Below, piece after piece: positions 1 through 6,616 of a DNA stretch of 19,957 bases; the first letter of the stretch is position 1; each line of letters starts with the position of its first letter. A model generated the notes under the pieces. That model worked only from the letters and a program-made list of their open reading frames with translations. It was not told the DNA's origin and searched no databases. The translations under genes and the position numbers were made by a program. The DNA is from CAYYRI01 sp964474185 (GTDB lineage Bacteria > Patescibacteriota > Minisyncoccia > Minisyncoccales > RBG-13-42-11). The stretch is from positions 1-19,957 of the forward strand of contig CAYYRI010000005.1 of assembly GCA_964474185.1 (NCBI GenBank). The letters run 5' to 3'.

Positions 1-100
1 TTCTTCTCTACCCTTCGTTGCGACTCGGGTAGGTGAAGAAGAGGACGAAGTCCTCTTCGCCTATCAAAAATCCTCGAAGCAATCCCTTCGGGATGCTACG
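1..100. repeat. Cluster of palindromes translated in frame within tsaD
   Basis: Three hairpins follow each other. Bases 1-42 have arms starting TTCTTC and ending GAAGAA around TACCC/GGGTA. Bases 38-58 form a perfect 9-bp stem (GAAGAGGAC / GTCCTCTTC) with a GAA loop. Bases 83-94 hold the small stem ATCCC/GGGAT. The segment stays open in the tsaD frame and encodes a Ser-, Glu- and Gln-rich stretch that does not resemble TsaD. It shares TTGCGACTCG with the palindrome in front of ftsH (13783-13793). Confidence 0.7.
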
Positions 101-598
101 GGGCAGGCAAAATTCAAAATAAAATTGCCGCGACCCATGCTGAACACAAAAGATTATGATTTTTCTTTTTCCGGATTAAAGACGGCCGTACTTTATTTGG
201 TGAAAAACCTGAAATCGGAAAAAAAATTAACTAAAAAAAAGGTTCAAGAAATTTGTTTTGAATCGCAGCAATCGATAATTGACGTTTTAATCAAAAAAAC
301 AATGAAAGCGGCTAAAGATTTCAAGGCCAAAACCGTAATTTTAGGCGGAGGAGTGGCAGCCAACGAAGAATTAAAAGGGCAATTAAAACAGAAAATTGAA
401 AAAGAGATACCGCGCACCAAATACCTTGTGCCGAGTATCGGATATTGCACTGACAATGCGGTAATGACGGCAATAACCGCTTATTTCCAATGGTTAAAAG
501 AAAAAACTAAAACCCCGCACCAGAGCAAAGCTCGGTACGGGGCAGGTTGGAAAAAAATGATTGCTAATGCTAATCTAAGAATAGATAAAAATGTATGA
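2..598 (+). CDS. tsaD: tRNA N6-threonylcarbamoyladenosine synthase TsaD, C-terminal part (5' end outside window)
   Basis: TsaD (Kae1/OSGEP family) transfers the threonylcarbamoyl group to A37 of ANN-decoding tRNAs in the cytoplasm. The frame is open from base 2 to the TGA at 596-598, so the gene enters from the left; a TTG at 125 is only an internal codon. Recognisable family blocks are LPRPMLN followed by DFSFSGLKTAVL, then VILGGGVAAN, then CTDNAVM, whose Asp belongs to the metal site of the ASKHA fold. Two palindromic stretches are translated in frame. One lies at about 1-100, just before LPRPMLN, where normal family members have a short linker. The other is at 513-542, close to the C-terminus. 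The stop overlaps the valS start (ATGA), implying co-transcription and coupled translation. The family is certain from the blocks; whether the protein is functional with its insertions is not. Confidence 0.92.
   Translation, partial: SSLPFVATRVGEEEDEVLFAYQKSSKQSLRDATGQAKFKIKLPRPMLNTKDYDFSFSGLKTAVLYLVKNLKSEKKLTKKKVQEICFESQQSIIDVLIKKTMKAAKDFKAKTVILGGGVAANEELKGQLKQKIEKEIPRTKYLVPSIGYCTDNAVMTAITAYFQWLKEKTKTPHQSKARYGAGWKKMIANANLRIDKNV
513..542. repeat. In-frame palindrome of the CCGCACCAGAGC type in tsaD
   Basis: The left arm CCCCGCACCAGAGC pairs with the right arm GCTCGGTACGGGG, apart from one mismatch and one extra A. It is translated within the C-terminal tail of TsaD. The same arm sequence, with small changes, occurs twice in the Hsp20 gene (3722-3749 and 3756-3785), so this is a dispersed repeat rather than a chance hairpin. 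Confidence 0.75.
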
Positions 599-2682
599 AC
601 GGAGAACTTCCCAAGGCTTACGAACACAAAAAAACGGAAGATAAAATCTATCAACTCTGGCTAAGGGCCGGTTTTTTTAATCCGGATAAACTCCCGGGAA
701 CGAGAAAAAAATCCTACGCAATCGTAATCCCCCCGCCAAACGTTACGGGCGAACTTCACATGGGCCATGCTTTGAATGCAACGTGCCAGGATATCTTAAT
801 CCGGAAAAAAAGAATGGAGGGATTCAGAACTCTCTGGCTTCCCGGAACCGACCATGCCGGAATCGCGACGCAGGTGAAGGTTGAAAAAGAATTAAGAAAA
901 CAGGAAGGAATAAGCAGGCATGATTTGGGCAGAGAAAAATTCATTGAAAAAATTTGGGAATGGAAAAATAAGTACGGTGACATTATTCTGGATCAGCTTA
1001 AAAGACTGGGGGCAAGCTGCGACTGGTCGAGAACCAGGTTTACTTTGGACGAAGAATACGTCAAGGCGGTAGAGAATGCTTTTCTGCACTACTACGAAAA
1101 AGGTTGGATTTATCGGGGCGAAAGAGTAGTAAATTGGTGCCCGAGATGCAGAACATCCCTCTCGGACCTGGAATTGGAGTATAAAGAAGAAAAAGGGAAA
1201 CTGTGGTACATAAAATATCCAATAAAAAAAATCTCAAGTCTCAAATCCCAAATCTTAAACTATATTACGGTAGCAACAACCAGACCGGAAACGATGCTGG
1301 GGGATACGGCGGTGGCGGTAAGCCCGAAAGACAAAAGATATAAAAATTTCGTCGGCGGAACCGTCATTCTCCCCATCCAAAACAGGGAAATTCCGATAAT
1401 CGAGGATTCCGCCGTTGATGTGAAATTCGGTACTGGAGCCGTAAAAGTCACCCCTGCTCATGATTTAACCGATTGGGAAATCGGTCAGCGCCATAAATTA
1501 GAATCTTTGAAGGTGATCGATGAAGGAGGAAAAATGACGAAAGAATCGAAAATTTGCGAAGGATCGAATCCTCTTCAATGCCGGGAAATCGTAATAGAGG
1601 AGCTTGAAAAGAAAAACTTAATTGAAAAAACGGAAGATTTTATCCATTCCGTTCCTTATTGTTATCGCTGCCATTCTTTAATCGAGCCCATTCCTTCAAA
1701 ACAATGGTTTCTAAAGATGGATAAATTGGCTAAGATGGCGCTCAAAGCCGTAAAAAGCGGGAAAGTGAAATTCATCCCCAAAAACTTCGAAAAAGTTTAT
1801 TTTGACTGGCTGAAAAATATCAAGGACTGGTGCATTTCCCGGCAGATTTGGTGGGGCCATAAAATCCCCATCGAGGGGGAAAACGACGTCCTGGATACTT
1901 GGTTCTCCTCTGCTTTATGGCCTTTCGCCACTCTCGGCTGGCCAGAAAAAAAAGAAGACTTGAAAAATTTTTATCCGACCGACGTTCTGTCAACTGCAAG
2001 AGATATTATAAATTTATGGGTCGCAAGAATGATTTTTTCGGGAATGGAATTTATGGGAAAAACTCCTTTTCACTCTGTTTTTATCCATCCCACAGTTTTA
2101 ACTAAAGAAGGAGAAAGGATGTCAAAATCTTTGGGCACGGGAATAGACCCCTTGAATCTTTGCGAAAAATACGGCGCCGATGCCACCCGCTTCGGAATAG
2201 CCTGGCAATTAATGGGAGGGCAGGATATCAAATTTACCGAAGACAACATTGTTATGGGCAGAAAATTTTGCAATAAAATATGGAATGCGAGCAGATATGT
2301 ATTAATGCAAATTCCGAAATCTGAACAACAAATCACAAGCAAATTGCAAATTCCAAAATCCGAATTTACTGAAGCTGATAAAAAAATCGTTAAGGCATTA
2401 GATAAAACAATAAAGTCAGTTAATAAATCATTGCAGGATTTTCAATTCGGACAAGCGGCCCATAATTTATATGATTTCTTCTGGCATGACTTTTGCGATA
2501 TCTATATAGAAAAATCCAAAGAGCAAAACGATGAAAAAACCAAAAAAATTTTGCTTTTCGTTTTATCAAATTCCCTTAAAATTTTACACCCTTTCATCCC
2601 CTTCATCACCGAAGAAATCTATCAGACATTGCCGATAAAAGATAAAAAACAATGTTTAATGGTGGAATCCTGGCCCCAGTAG
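595..2682 (+). CDS. valS: Valyl-tRNA synthetase, compact form
   Basis: Class I aminoacyl-tRNA synthetase that charges tRNA-Val in the cytoplasm. The HIGH signature appears as HMGH at residues 55-58 after PPPNVTGEL, and the KMSKS signature as RMSKS at 508-512. The editing-domain block TVATTRPETMLGDTAVAV and the Val-type DVLDTWFSSALWPF are present, and CPRC and CYRC pairs could bind zinc. At 695 aa it is much shorter than usual bacterial ValRS (about 880-950 aa). The segment between GHKIP and DVLDTW is only a few residues long, and the protein stops after the anticodon-binding domain, so the C-terminal coiled-coil tRNA-binding arm is missing. Two repeat-like insertions occur, at 1231-1260 and 2311-2367. 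The ATG at 595 overlaps the tsaD stop, and the next gene begins one base after the stop. Val specificity rests on overall similarity; the window also encodes two tRNA-Val. Confidence 0.95.
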   Translation: MNGELPKAYEHKKTEDKIYQLWLRAGFFNPDKLPGTRKKSYAIVIPPPNVTGELHMGHALNATCQDILIRKKRMEGFRTLWLPGTDHAGIATQVKVEKELRKQEGISRHDLGREKFIEKIWEWKNKYGDIILDQLKRLGASCDWSRTRFTLDEEYVKAVENAFLHYYEKGWIYRGERVVNWCPRCRTSLSDLELEYKEEKGKLWYIKYPIKKISSLKSQILNYITVATTRPETMLGDTAVAVSPKDKRYKNFVGGTVILPIQNREIPIIEDSAVDVKFGTGAVKVTPAHDLTDWEIGQRHKLESLKVIDEGGKMTKESKICEGSNPLQCREIVIEELEKKNLIEKTEDFIHSVPYCYRCHSLIEPIPSKQWFLKMDKLAKMALKAVKSGKVKFIPKNFEKVYFDWLKNIKDWCISRQIWWGHKIPIEGENDVLDTWFSSALWPFATLGWPEKKEDLKNFYPTDVLSTARDIINLWVARMIFSGMEFMGKTPFHSVFIHPTVLTKEGERMSKSLGTGIDPLNLCEKYGADATRFGIAWQLMGGQDIKFTEDNIVMGRKFCNKIWNASRYVLMQIPKSEQQITSKLQIPKSEFTEADKKIVKALDKTIKSVNKSLQDFQFGQAAHNLYDFFWHDFCDIYIEKSKEQNDEKTKKILLFVLSNSLKILHPFIPFITEEIYQTLPIKDKKQCLMVESWPQ
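1231..1260 (+). repeat. In-frame AAATCTC/AAATCCC simple repeat in valS
   Basis: Imperfect repeats of a 7-8 base unit (AATCTCA, AGTCTCA, AATCCCA) encode ISSLKSQILN. They lie between YPIK and YITVATTRPETM in the editing-domain region, where other ValRS have a short loop. This is probably a small expansion tolerated in a loop. Confidence 0.55.
2311..2367 (+). repeat. In-frame duplicated CAAATTCC-AAATC unit in valS
   Basis: The block CAAATTCCGAAATCTGAA recurs about 36 bases later as CAAATTCCAAAATCCGAA, giving the peptide QIPKSE twice. It sits in the linker into the anticodon-binding helical domain, just before FTEADKKIV. The AAATC/TCCGAA vocabulary resembles the heptamer repeat in gyrA at 6924-6958. 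Confidence 0.6.
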
Positions 2683-2683
2683 C

Positions 2684-3418
2684 ATGTCTTATTCCCTTTA
2701 TACATTTTTCGGCATTTTACCCAGCGTAATCTGGCTTATGTTCTATTTGAGAAGAGACTCTCATCCCGAACCGAAGCGTATGGTTTTAAAAATATTCTTC
2801 TACGGAATGCTGGCTGCCGTTCCCGCCGTACTGCTGGAAATAGGAATTTTGGAAGAATTTAAAAGCTTGCCCGCCGCTCTTGTGCAGAACCCGAATTTTT
2901 CTCCGTTTTTATTGTCGATGCTGAATATCTTTGTCGCCGTCGCTCTGGTGGAGGAATTCTTAAAATATTTAGTCGTGAAAGGGAAGATTTCCAATAGCTC
3001 GGAATTCGACGAACCCCTGGATATCATGCTCTATATGATAATCTCGGCTCTTGGTTTTGCCGCTTCGGAAAATATTTTGATTTTATTCTCTTTAGGTCCC
3101 ACTTTTCTGTTGGAAAAAACCTTTTCAATCAGCGTTTTTCGATTTTTAGGGGCAACTTTCCTGCACGCACTGTGTTCGGGGCTCTTGGGATATTTTCTTG
3201 CTTTGTCTTTTTTCGAAACAAAAAACAGGATAAAGCTGCTGATCGCGGGACTGGGGATAGCCACCCTCTTGCACGGCCTTTATAATTTTTCTATCATAGA
3301 AATTGAAGGGGATCTGGCTTTTTTTATTCCAATCCTTATTCTAATCAGTTTGGCAATTTTTACCGTTCTCGGATTCAAGAAGTTGAAAAAACTAAAAAGT
3401 GTGTGTAAAATCCAGTAG
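2684..3418 (+). CDS. PrsW-family intramembrane metalloprotease
   Basis: A 244-aa polytopic membrane protein with about seven hydrophobic segments. Motifs are those of the PrsW/CPBP-type glutamate proteases: EEFLK (E90, E91, K94), the FDEPLD loop at 108-113, GFAASEN with E129, H161 in FLHALCSG and H197 in LLHGLYNF. These Glu and His residues face each other across membrane helices and form the proposed active site. Known relatives cleave membrane-anchored anti-sigma factors (PrsW of Bacillus); the substrate here is unknown. The N-terminal RRDSHPEPKR segment after the first helix is also typical of the family. The gene starts one base after the valS stop with no separate promoter visible, so it probably belongs to the tsaD-valS operon. 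Family assignment is firm, function inferred. Confidence 0.85.
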   Translation: MSYSLYTFFGILPSVIWLMFYLRRDSHPEPKRMVLKIFFYGMLAAVPAVLLEIGILEEFKSLPAALVQNPNFSPFLLSMLNIFVAVALVEEFLKYLVVKGKISNSSEFDEPLDIMLYMIISALGFAASENILILFSLGPTFLLEKTFSISVFRFLGATFLHALCSGLLGYFLALSFFETKNRIKLLIAGLGIATLLHGLYNFSIIEIEGDLAFFIPILILISLAIFTVLGFKKLKKLKSVCKIQ

Positions 3419-3486
3419 AGCAACTTCGACAAGGTTTTTCTAAAAAACCTTAATATCGCGGAGCGAGTCGAAGTTGTCATACTGGA
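3411..3486. repeat. Nested long palindrome overlapping the prsW stop codon
   Basis: Three nested stems share one axis. The outer arms are TCCAGTA (3411-3417) and TACTGGA (3480-3486). The middle arms are CAACTTCGAC (3421-3430) and GTCGAAGTTG (3467-3476). Inside them is AAGGTTTTT / AAAAACCTT. The outer left arm overlaps the prsW stop codon. No T-run follows on the plus strand, so it is more likely a palindromic repeat or RNA-stabilising hairpin than a simple terminator. CTTCGAC/GTCGAAG recurs in other leaders and spacers of the window. Confidence 0.75.
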
Positions 3487-3491
3487 TAAAA

Positions 3492-3497
3492 TATAAT
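3492..3497 (+). promoter_or_regulatory. Possible -10 box for a nearly leaderless hsp20 mRNA
   Basis: TATAAT occurs at 3492-3497 and again at 3500-3505, right against the ATG at 3508. No good -35 lies 16-18 bases upstream. If the first box is used, the transcript would start about 4 bases before the ATG, so the mRNA would be almost leaderless, in line with the absence of a Shine-Dalgarno site. Confidence 0.35.
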
Positions 3498-3507
3498 AAT
3501 ATAATAT

Positions 3508-4338
3508 ATGGCATCATTTTTTGAAAAACTAAAAAAGGGGATGGGAATCGAAGAAGGAGAGGTTGGGAAAGAAATCGAAGAAACGACGGAAGAACCCGCA
3601 GAAGAAAAAATAACGAAAAAACCAGAGAGGAAAACTCGGGTTAAAAAAACCGCGAAAGAAGAAAAATCTCCCGTAATGCAGACGAGGAAATTTGAAGTTA
3701 AGGCGCTTAAAATAGAGAAACCCAGCACCAGAGCAGAGCTCGGTGCTGGACCAGTCCCGTACCGAAACAAAGTTTCTGGTGCGGGGGAACCTGAGATGGA
3801 GACCGAAGAAATTGGAAAGGAAGTTGAAAGGAAAGAAAAACCTTCTTCCGCCAAGATCCCGATTGAAACGCAAATTCCTCCCGAAGAAACCGAAGAAAAA
3901 CTTAGTTTTACCGTAGGTGTAGCGGCGAAGGACAAAGAAAAATGGTTGGGTCTCGGCGGAGAGGGCAAAGAGGATAAATCCTCTTTTTCCACCTTCGCCA
4001 ATGCTCAGGTATCAGAAGGACAGCTGGCAATCGACGTTTATCAAACGGAAAATGATCTGGTTATCCAATCGGCAATAGCCGGAGTCAAGCCGGAGATTCT
4101 GGATATATCTATGGAAAAAGACGTAATCAATATCAAAGGAAGCCGGCAAAGACCATTTGAAGAAAACGGGGATTATTTCTCCCAAGAATGCTTTTGGGGG
4201 CCTTTTTCAAGGGAAATAATTTTACCCGCCGACGTCGACCCGAACAGAGCTGAAGCTACGATGAAAGACGGCATTTTAACCATAAGAATACCGAAAATTT
4301 TAAGAGAAAAGAAAAGAAGAATAGTAGTCAGGGGATAA
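3508..4338 (+). CDS. Hsp20/alpha-crystallin small heat-shock protein with long charged N-terminal extension
   Basis: Small heat-shock proteins are ATP-independent holdases that keep unfolding proteins soluble. Residues from about 170 to 276 form the alpha-crystallin domain: LAIDVYQTENDLVIQSAIAG, then a strand with KDVINIKGSR, the FSQECFWGPFSREI stretch, a DVDPNRAEATMKDGILTIRIPK strand pair and a basic tail. Ordinary bacterial members are about 140-150 aa; this one is 276 aa. The extra roughly 165 N-terminal residues are rich in Glu, Lys, Pro and Thr, look disordered, and are swollen by two in-frame palindromes (3722-3785). The ATG at 3508 has no Shine-Dalgarno but is the first start in frame after the upstream palindrome. 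A terminator follows immediately. The domain call is secure; the role of the extension is unknown. Confidence 0.88.
   Translation: MASFFEKLKKGMGIEEGEVGKEIEETTEEPAEEKITKKPERKTRVKKTAKEEKSPVMQTRKFEVKALKIEKPSTRAELGAGPVPYRNKVSGAGEPEMETEEIGKEVERKEKPSSAKIPIETQIPPEETEEKLSFTVGVAAKDKEKWLGLGGEGKEDKSSFSTFANAQVSEGQLAIDVYQTENDLVIQSAIAGVKPEILDISMEKDVINIKGSRQRPFEENGDYFSQECFWGPFSREIILPADVDPNRAEATMKDGILTIRIPKILREKKRRIVVRG
3722..3785. repeat. Two tandem in-frame palindromes of the CCGCACCAGAGC type in hsp20
   Basis: The first palindrome (3722-3749) has arms CCAGCACCAGAGC and GCTCGGTGCTGG, perfect apart from one extra A. The second (3756-3785) has CCCGTACCGAAAC and GTTTCTGGTGCGGG around AAA. The arms match the element in tsaD at 513-542. 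They encode a Gly-, Ala-, Ser- and Pro-rich segment of the disordered extension. Confidence 0.8.
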
Positions 4339-4342
4339 AATT

Positions 4343-4366
4343 AAAACCGCCCGATGGCGGTTTTTT
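4343..4366 (+). terminator. Rho-independent terminator after hsp20
   Basis: The stem AAAACCGCC / GGCGGTTTT has a CGAT loop and runs into six Ts, 5 bases after the hsp20 stop. On the other strand the stem is preceded by AAAAAA and followed by TTTTAATTTTA, so it could also end the minus-strand pilin/tRNA-Leu transcript. Confidence 0.85.
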
Positions 4367-4375
4367 GTTGAGGTT

Positions 4376-4460
4376 TGGTGCGGACGGTGGGACTCGAACC
4401 CACAAGCCTTACGGCATAGGATCCTAAGTCCTACGTGTGTACCAGTTTCACCACGTCCGC
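4376..4460 (-). tRNA. tRNA-Leu(UAG) with encoded CCA
   Basis: On the minus strand the acceptor GCGGACG pairs perfectly with CGTCCGC. The D-stem is GTG/CAC, and the anticodon stem TAGGA/TCCTA encloses CTTAGGA, giving anticodon UAG. A class II variable arm follows, then a normal TTCGAGT loop. The 3' end carries A plus encoded CCA. It lies at the end of the minus-strand run of genes. Confidence 0.95.
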
Positions 4461-4494
4461 ATGATAAGTTTATCTCTTTTATTGAAAAATTCAA

Positions 4495-4519
4495 CCCCGC
4501 CAGACACTGTCTGGCGGGG
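4495..4519 (-). terminator. Terminator-like perfect 12-bp palindrome between pilin genes and tRNA-Leu
   Basis: CCCCGCCAGACA pairs perfectly with TGTCTGGCGGGG around a single base. Read on the minus strand it is followed by TTGAATTTTT, a moderate T-rich tail, so it may terminate or attenuate the pilin transcript before tRNA-Leu. The symmetry alone also fits a palindromic repeat. Confidence 0.6.
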
Positions 4520-4591
4520 CAATTTCTTAAAAAATGATTAAAGTCGAAGAAATAAATTTCTTCTTCAGCTGCGCTAACGCTTGCTCTCTGA

Positions 4592-5056
4592 TTACATTCC
4601 GGCTATCATTCTGACCAAACTGGGAATAGCTTTAGCTAATAGACCAACTATCAGGCCTATCGCGGCATACATTATATACTGTCTTCCCGAAGAAACTTTT
4701 TCAGGACTGCCTGCAGACATCAAAAGGGTCATTGCTCCGATAACGATGAATATTCCCGCTAGCGCAACTAAAATGACAAAAATCCAGTCGGTAATGCTAT
4801 ATATCGTATTCATTATACAGAACATTCCCCATTTTGCCGCCGAATCCGTACAATAAATTTCCGTGCCACACTCTGCGGCTGCTGTGGAATTGGGAGCTGC
4901 TATTGAACCTGCGCCACAGGAAGAAGAATCAAGAGTAATCGCTCTTTTAAGGGTGCAGCATTCCGAGGGCGGCTCTTGGGCAAAAGTTGTTAAAGGCGCT
5001 GCCAAAACAACAGCTAAAAAACCAATTACGACTAAAGCTGAGAAAATTTTTTTCAT
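4592..5056 (-). CDS. T4SS_pilin-like small membrane protein (paralogue 1)
   Basis: A 154-aa protein with an N-terminal signal peptide (MKKIFSALVVIGFLAVVLAA), a Cys-containing exported segment of about 60 residues, and two hydrophobic helices separated by a short polar turn (SAGSPEKVSSGRQY). This two-helix layout is that of the VirB2/TrbC-like family called T4SS_pilin, common in Patescibacteria, whose members are thought to form or anchor a surface pilus or DNA-transfer channel. Its C-terminal half is close to the neighbour at 5109-5531 (shared ITDWIFVIL, VIGAMTLLMSAG, GLIVGLLA), so the two are tandem duplicates. It is the last pilin gene of the minus-strand run, followed by a hairpin at 4546-4563 and the palindrome at 4495-4519. 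Family placement is by pattern, function inferred. Confidence 0.75.
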   Translation of the reverse strand: MKKIFSALVVIGFLAVVLAAPLTTFAQEPPSECCTLKRAITLDSSSCGAGSIAAPNSTAAAECGTEIYCTDSAAKWGMFCIMNTIYSITDWIFVILVALAGIFIVIGAMTLLMSAGSPEKVSSGRQYIMYAAIGLIVGLLAKAIPSLVRMIAGM

Positions 5057-5108
5057 GAGTCAATTAATTGATAGAAAATACAAAATTTATTCGACCTTTT
5101 GAAAATTT

Positions 5109-5531
5109 TTAAGCTCCGACTACCAATCTGACAATAGCCGGGATGGCTCTGGCCAGAAGGCCGACGATTAATCCGATTACAGCATACATTACGTAATTTC
5201 TTCCCGAGGAAACTTTTGAAGAATCGCCGGCAGACATCAAAAGAGTCATTGCTCCGATAACCACGAAAAGCCCGGCTAAACTTATTAGAATAACGAATAT
5301 CCAGTCGGTAATCTTATAAAGAGTCTGCAGAAGGCAGCAAATGCCGCATTTTGCGTTTGCGTCAAAATTGCAATCGGCAGTACAACCTTCAAGCAATGCC
5401 GCATTTACGGTAATAGTGCACCCCTCGATAACTCCCTCTGTGGAGGTTAGAGCCCGAACGGGAGAAACAAAAACCAGCATTCCTCCGGCAACCAAGGCCA
5501 ATAAAGTCAAAGTTGAAAATATTTTCTTCAT
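5109..5531 (-). CDS. T4SS_pilin-like small membrane protein (paralogue 2)
   Basis: The most probable start is the ATG at 5531, giving 140 aa that begin with the signal peptide MKKIFSTLTLLALVAGG. The frame is open upstream to 5588, but that stretch reads through two leader hairpins and would bury the signal sequence, so I reject the longer start. The exported segment is rich in cysteine (GCTI, GCTADC, CGICC). Then come ITDWIFVILISLAGLFVVIG, the polar turn SAGDSSKVSSGRN and a second helix ending in AIPAIVRLVVGA. It is a paralogue of the gene at 4592-5056 and is likely exported and inserted in the cytoplasmic membrane as a pilin-type subunit. Confidence 0.75.
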   Translation of the reverse strand: MKKIFSTLTLLALVAGGMLVFVSPVRALTSTEGVIEGCTITVNAALLEGCTADCNFDANAKCGICCLLQTLYKITDWIFVILISLAGLFVVIGAMTLLMSAGDSSKVSSGRNYVMYAVIGLIVGLLARAIPAIVRLVVGA

Positions 5532-5538
5532 ATACCGA

Positions 5539-5582
5539 GCCCGCCTCAAGCGGGCGAAGGTGGAGATGAAGCAATCTTCATC
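5539..5582 (-). repeat. Two hairpins directly upstream of pilin paralogue 2
   Basis: One stem is GCCCGC/GCGGGC (5539-5555). The other is GATGAAG/CTTCATC (5565-5582). On the minus strand they lie immediately 5' of the ATG at 5531 and occupy the place where a ribosome-binding site would be. They might tune translation or be another copy of the window's palindromic repeats. GATGAAG/CTTCATC words recur upstream of ftsH. Confidence 0.6.
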
Positions 5583-5620
5583 GACCACAATTTAATTATT
5601 AAAAATTTGACCTTTAAGTC

Positions 5621-5962
5621 CTACCCTCCCCTGACTTCCAATATTTGATTTATAATAGCAAGGATGCCCTTGGAAAGCAAGACGACCAAAAATCCTATCG
5701 CCGTCCAAATAAGCAGATTTTTAGCCCGATTAATCTGCTCCGCATTTCCGCCGGCGGTCAAAAATAAGAATCCGCCAAAAATCACCATTAAAGGAGCTAA
5801 AACAACAGCTATTTTAAAAATAAAATCAATCCCGTTGCCGACAATCGCTTCAAAACTGGTGGCGGTAAGGGGATTTTGAATTTGAATTATTTCCCCTTCG
5901 GCCGCAACCGCAACTGGCATAATCAAACACGTAAAAATGGAAATCAATATAATTTGTTTCAT
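5621..5962 (-). CDS. T4SS_pilin-like small membrane protein (divergent, Cys-free)
   Basis: A 113-aa protein. After a signal peptide ending near VAVAAEG comes IQNPLTATSFEAIVGNGIDF, a hallmark start for the Patescibacterial T4SS_pilin family. It is followed by a helix (IAVVLAPLMVIFGGFLFLTA), a polar turn with GGNAEQINRAKN, and a second helix ending in a basic/Gly tail. It differs from the two downstream pilin-like proteins in lacking their Cys-rich domain and may be a different subunit of the same machine. It lies 17 bases after the methyltransferase gene and shares its direction, so it may be on one transcript with it. No strong ribosome-binding site is visible. Confidence 0.8.
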   Translation of the reverse strand: MKQIILISIFTCLIMPVAVAAEGEIIQIQNPLTATSFEAIVGNGIDFIFKIAVVLAPLMVIFGGFLFLTAGGNAEQINRAKNLLIWTAIGFLVVLLSKGILAIINQILEVRGG

Positions 5963-5979
5963 CTTAGTTCATTATTACC

Positions 5980-6498
5980 TCATTGTTTGGTAAATATCAA
6001 ACCGTAATGATAAGTACTGGCTTCAAATTCTTTATCCAATTTTAATCCGGCGCCCTCGGCTATTTTTTTAACCTCTTCGGGCAGAACCCTCCCTTCTTTC
6101 GGACCGATTGTCGCGTCTTTTTTCCAATCGACCACTAAAATTTTGCCTCCCTTTTTTAATATCTTTTTGGCTGTTTCAAAAACTCTTTTTTGATCGGCAA
6201 CCTGGAATAAAAGATTAGTCATTAAAACCAAATCGCAGCTGTCCTCAAAAATATCCACTCCTTTTTCTATGTCGGCCGAAACAGTTTCAACGTTGAAAAT
6301 TTTTTCTAATTTGGTTTTGGCCCGCAGGGCGGAAAGAGGCTCTTCCAATATGTCTATGGCATAAATTTTTCCTCCTTCCAATTTCTTCGCCAAAGGAATT
6401 ACCCAGCCGCCCGAGCCCGAACCGAAATCCGCAGCCGTCATGCTGCTTCTTAATTTCAGCTGTTTTAAGACTTCTTCCGGATTGAGAAACCCTTGCAT
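5980..6498 (-). CDS. Class I SAM-dependent methyltransferase
   Basis: Rossmann-type methyltransferase. Motif I is ADFGSGSGGWVIPLAKKL, motif II the acidic end of KIYAIDI, and motif IV is near CDLVLMTNLLFQV. A post-motif KKILKKGGKILVVDW and a C-terminal YHYGLIF strand complete the fold. The substrate cannot be told from sequence. I chose the ATG at 6498 (172 aa, starting MQGFLNPEEV) because relatives begin with a short helix carrying NPE before the fold. A TTG at 6531 would add 11 residues and crosses an AAGAAATTTATTTCTT palindrome. The gene lies downstream of gyrA after an 85-119 base spacer with repeats and may share its transcript. Confidence 0.8.
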   Translation of the reverse strand: MQGFLNPEEVLKQLKLRSSMTAADFGSGSGGWVIPLAKKLEGGKIYAIDILEEPLSALRAKTKLEKIFNVETVSADIEKGVDIFEDSCDLVLMTNLLFQVADQKRVFETAKKILKKGGKILVVDWKKDATIGPKEGRVLPEEVKKIAEGAGLKLDKEFEASTYHYGLIFTKQ

Positions 6499-6559
6499 AA
6501 TACTCAAAGAAATAAATTTCTTTTTAAACAACCTCGGGCTTTGTTTAAATAAATTATTG

Positions 6560-6595
6560 AATGTTTAATGTTTGAAAATTTAAACATTGAACATT
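6560..6595. repeat. AACATT-rich palindrome between gyrA and the methyltransferase gene
   Basis: AATGTTTAATGTTT (6560-6573) is matched by AAACATTGAACATT (6582-6595), with a single mismatch, around an AT-rich core, and further TTGAAGATTGAAAAT units follow to 6613. It is simple-sequence in character, contains no GC stem or T-run, and does not look like a terminator. It fills most of the spacer. Confidence 0.55.
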
Positions 6596-6616
6596 GATTG
6601 AAGATTGAAAATTTTT

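Noticed and set aside
3477..4001. Ser-rich minus-strand open frame opposite hsp20
   Set aside because: It arises from reading the Glu/Lys-rich codons of the Hsp20 extension backwards (TTC/TTT/TCC) and has no other sign of being a gene.
5532..5588. A longer N-terminus for pilin paralogue 2
   Set aside because: The extra codons read through two leader hairpins and would put charged residues before the signal peptide; the paralogue starts with the same MKKIFS.
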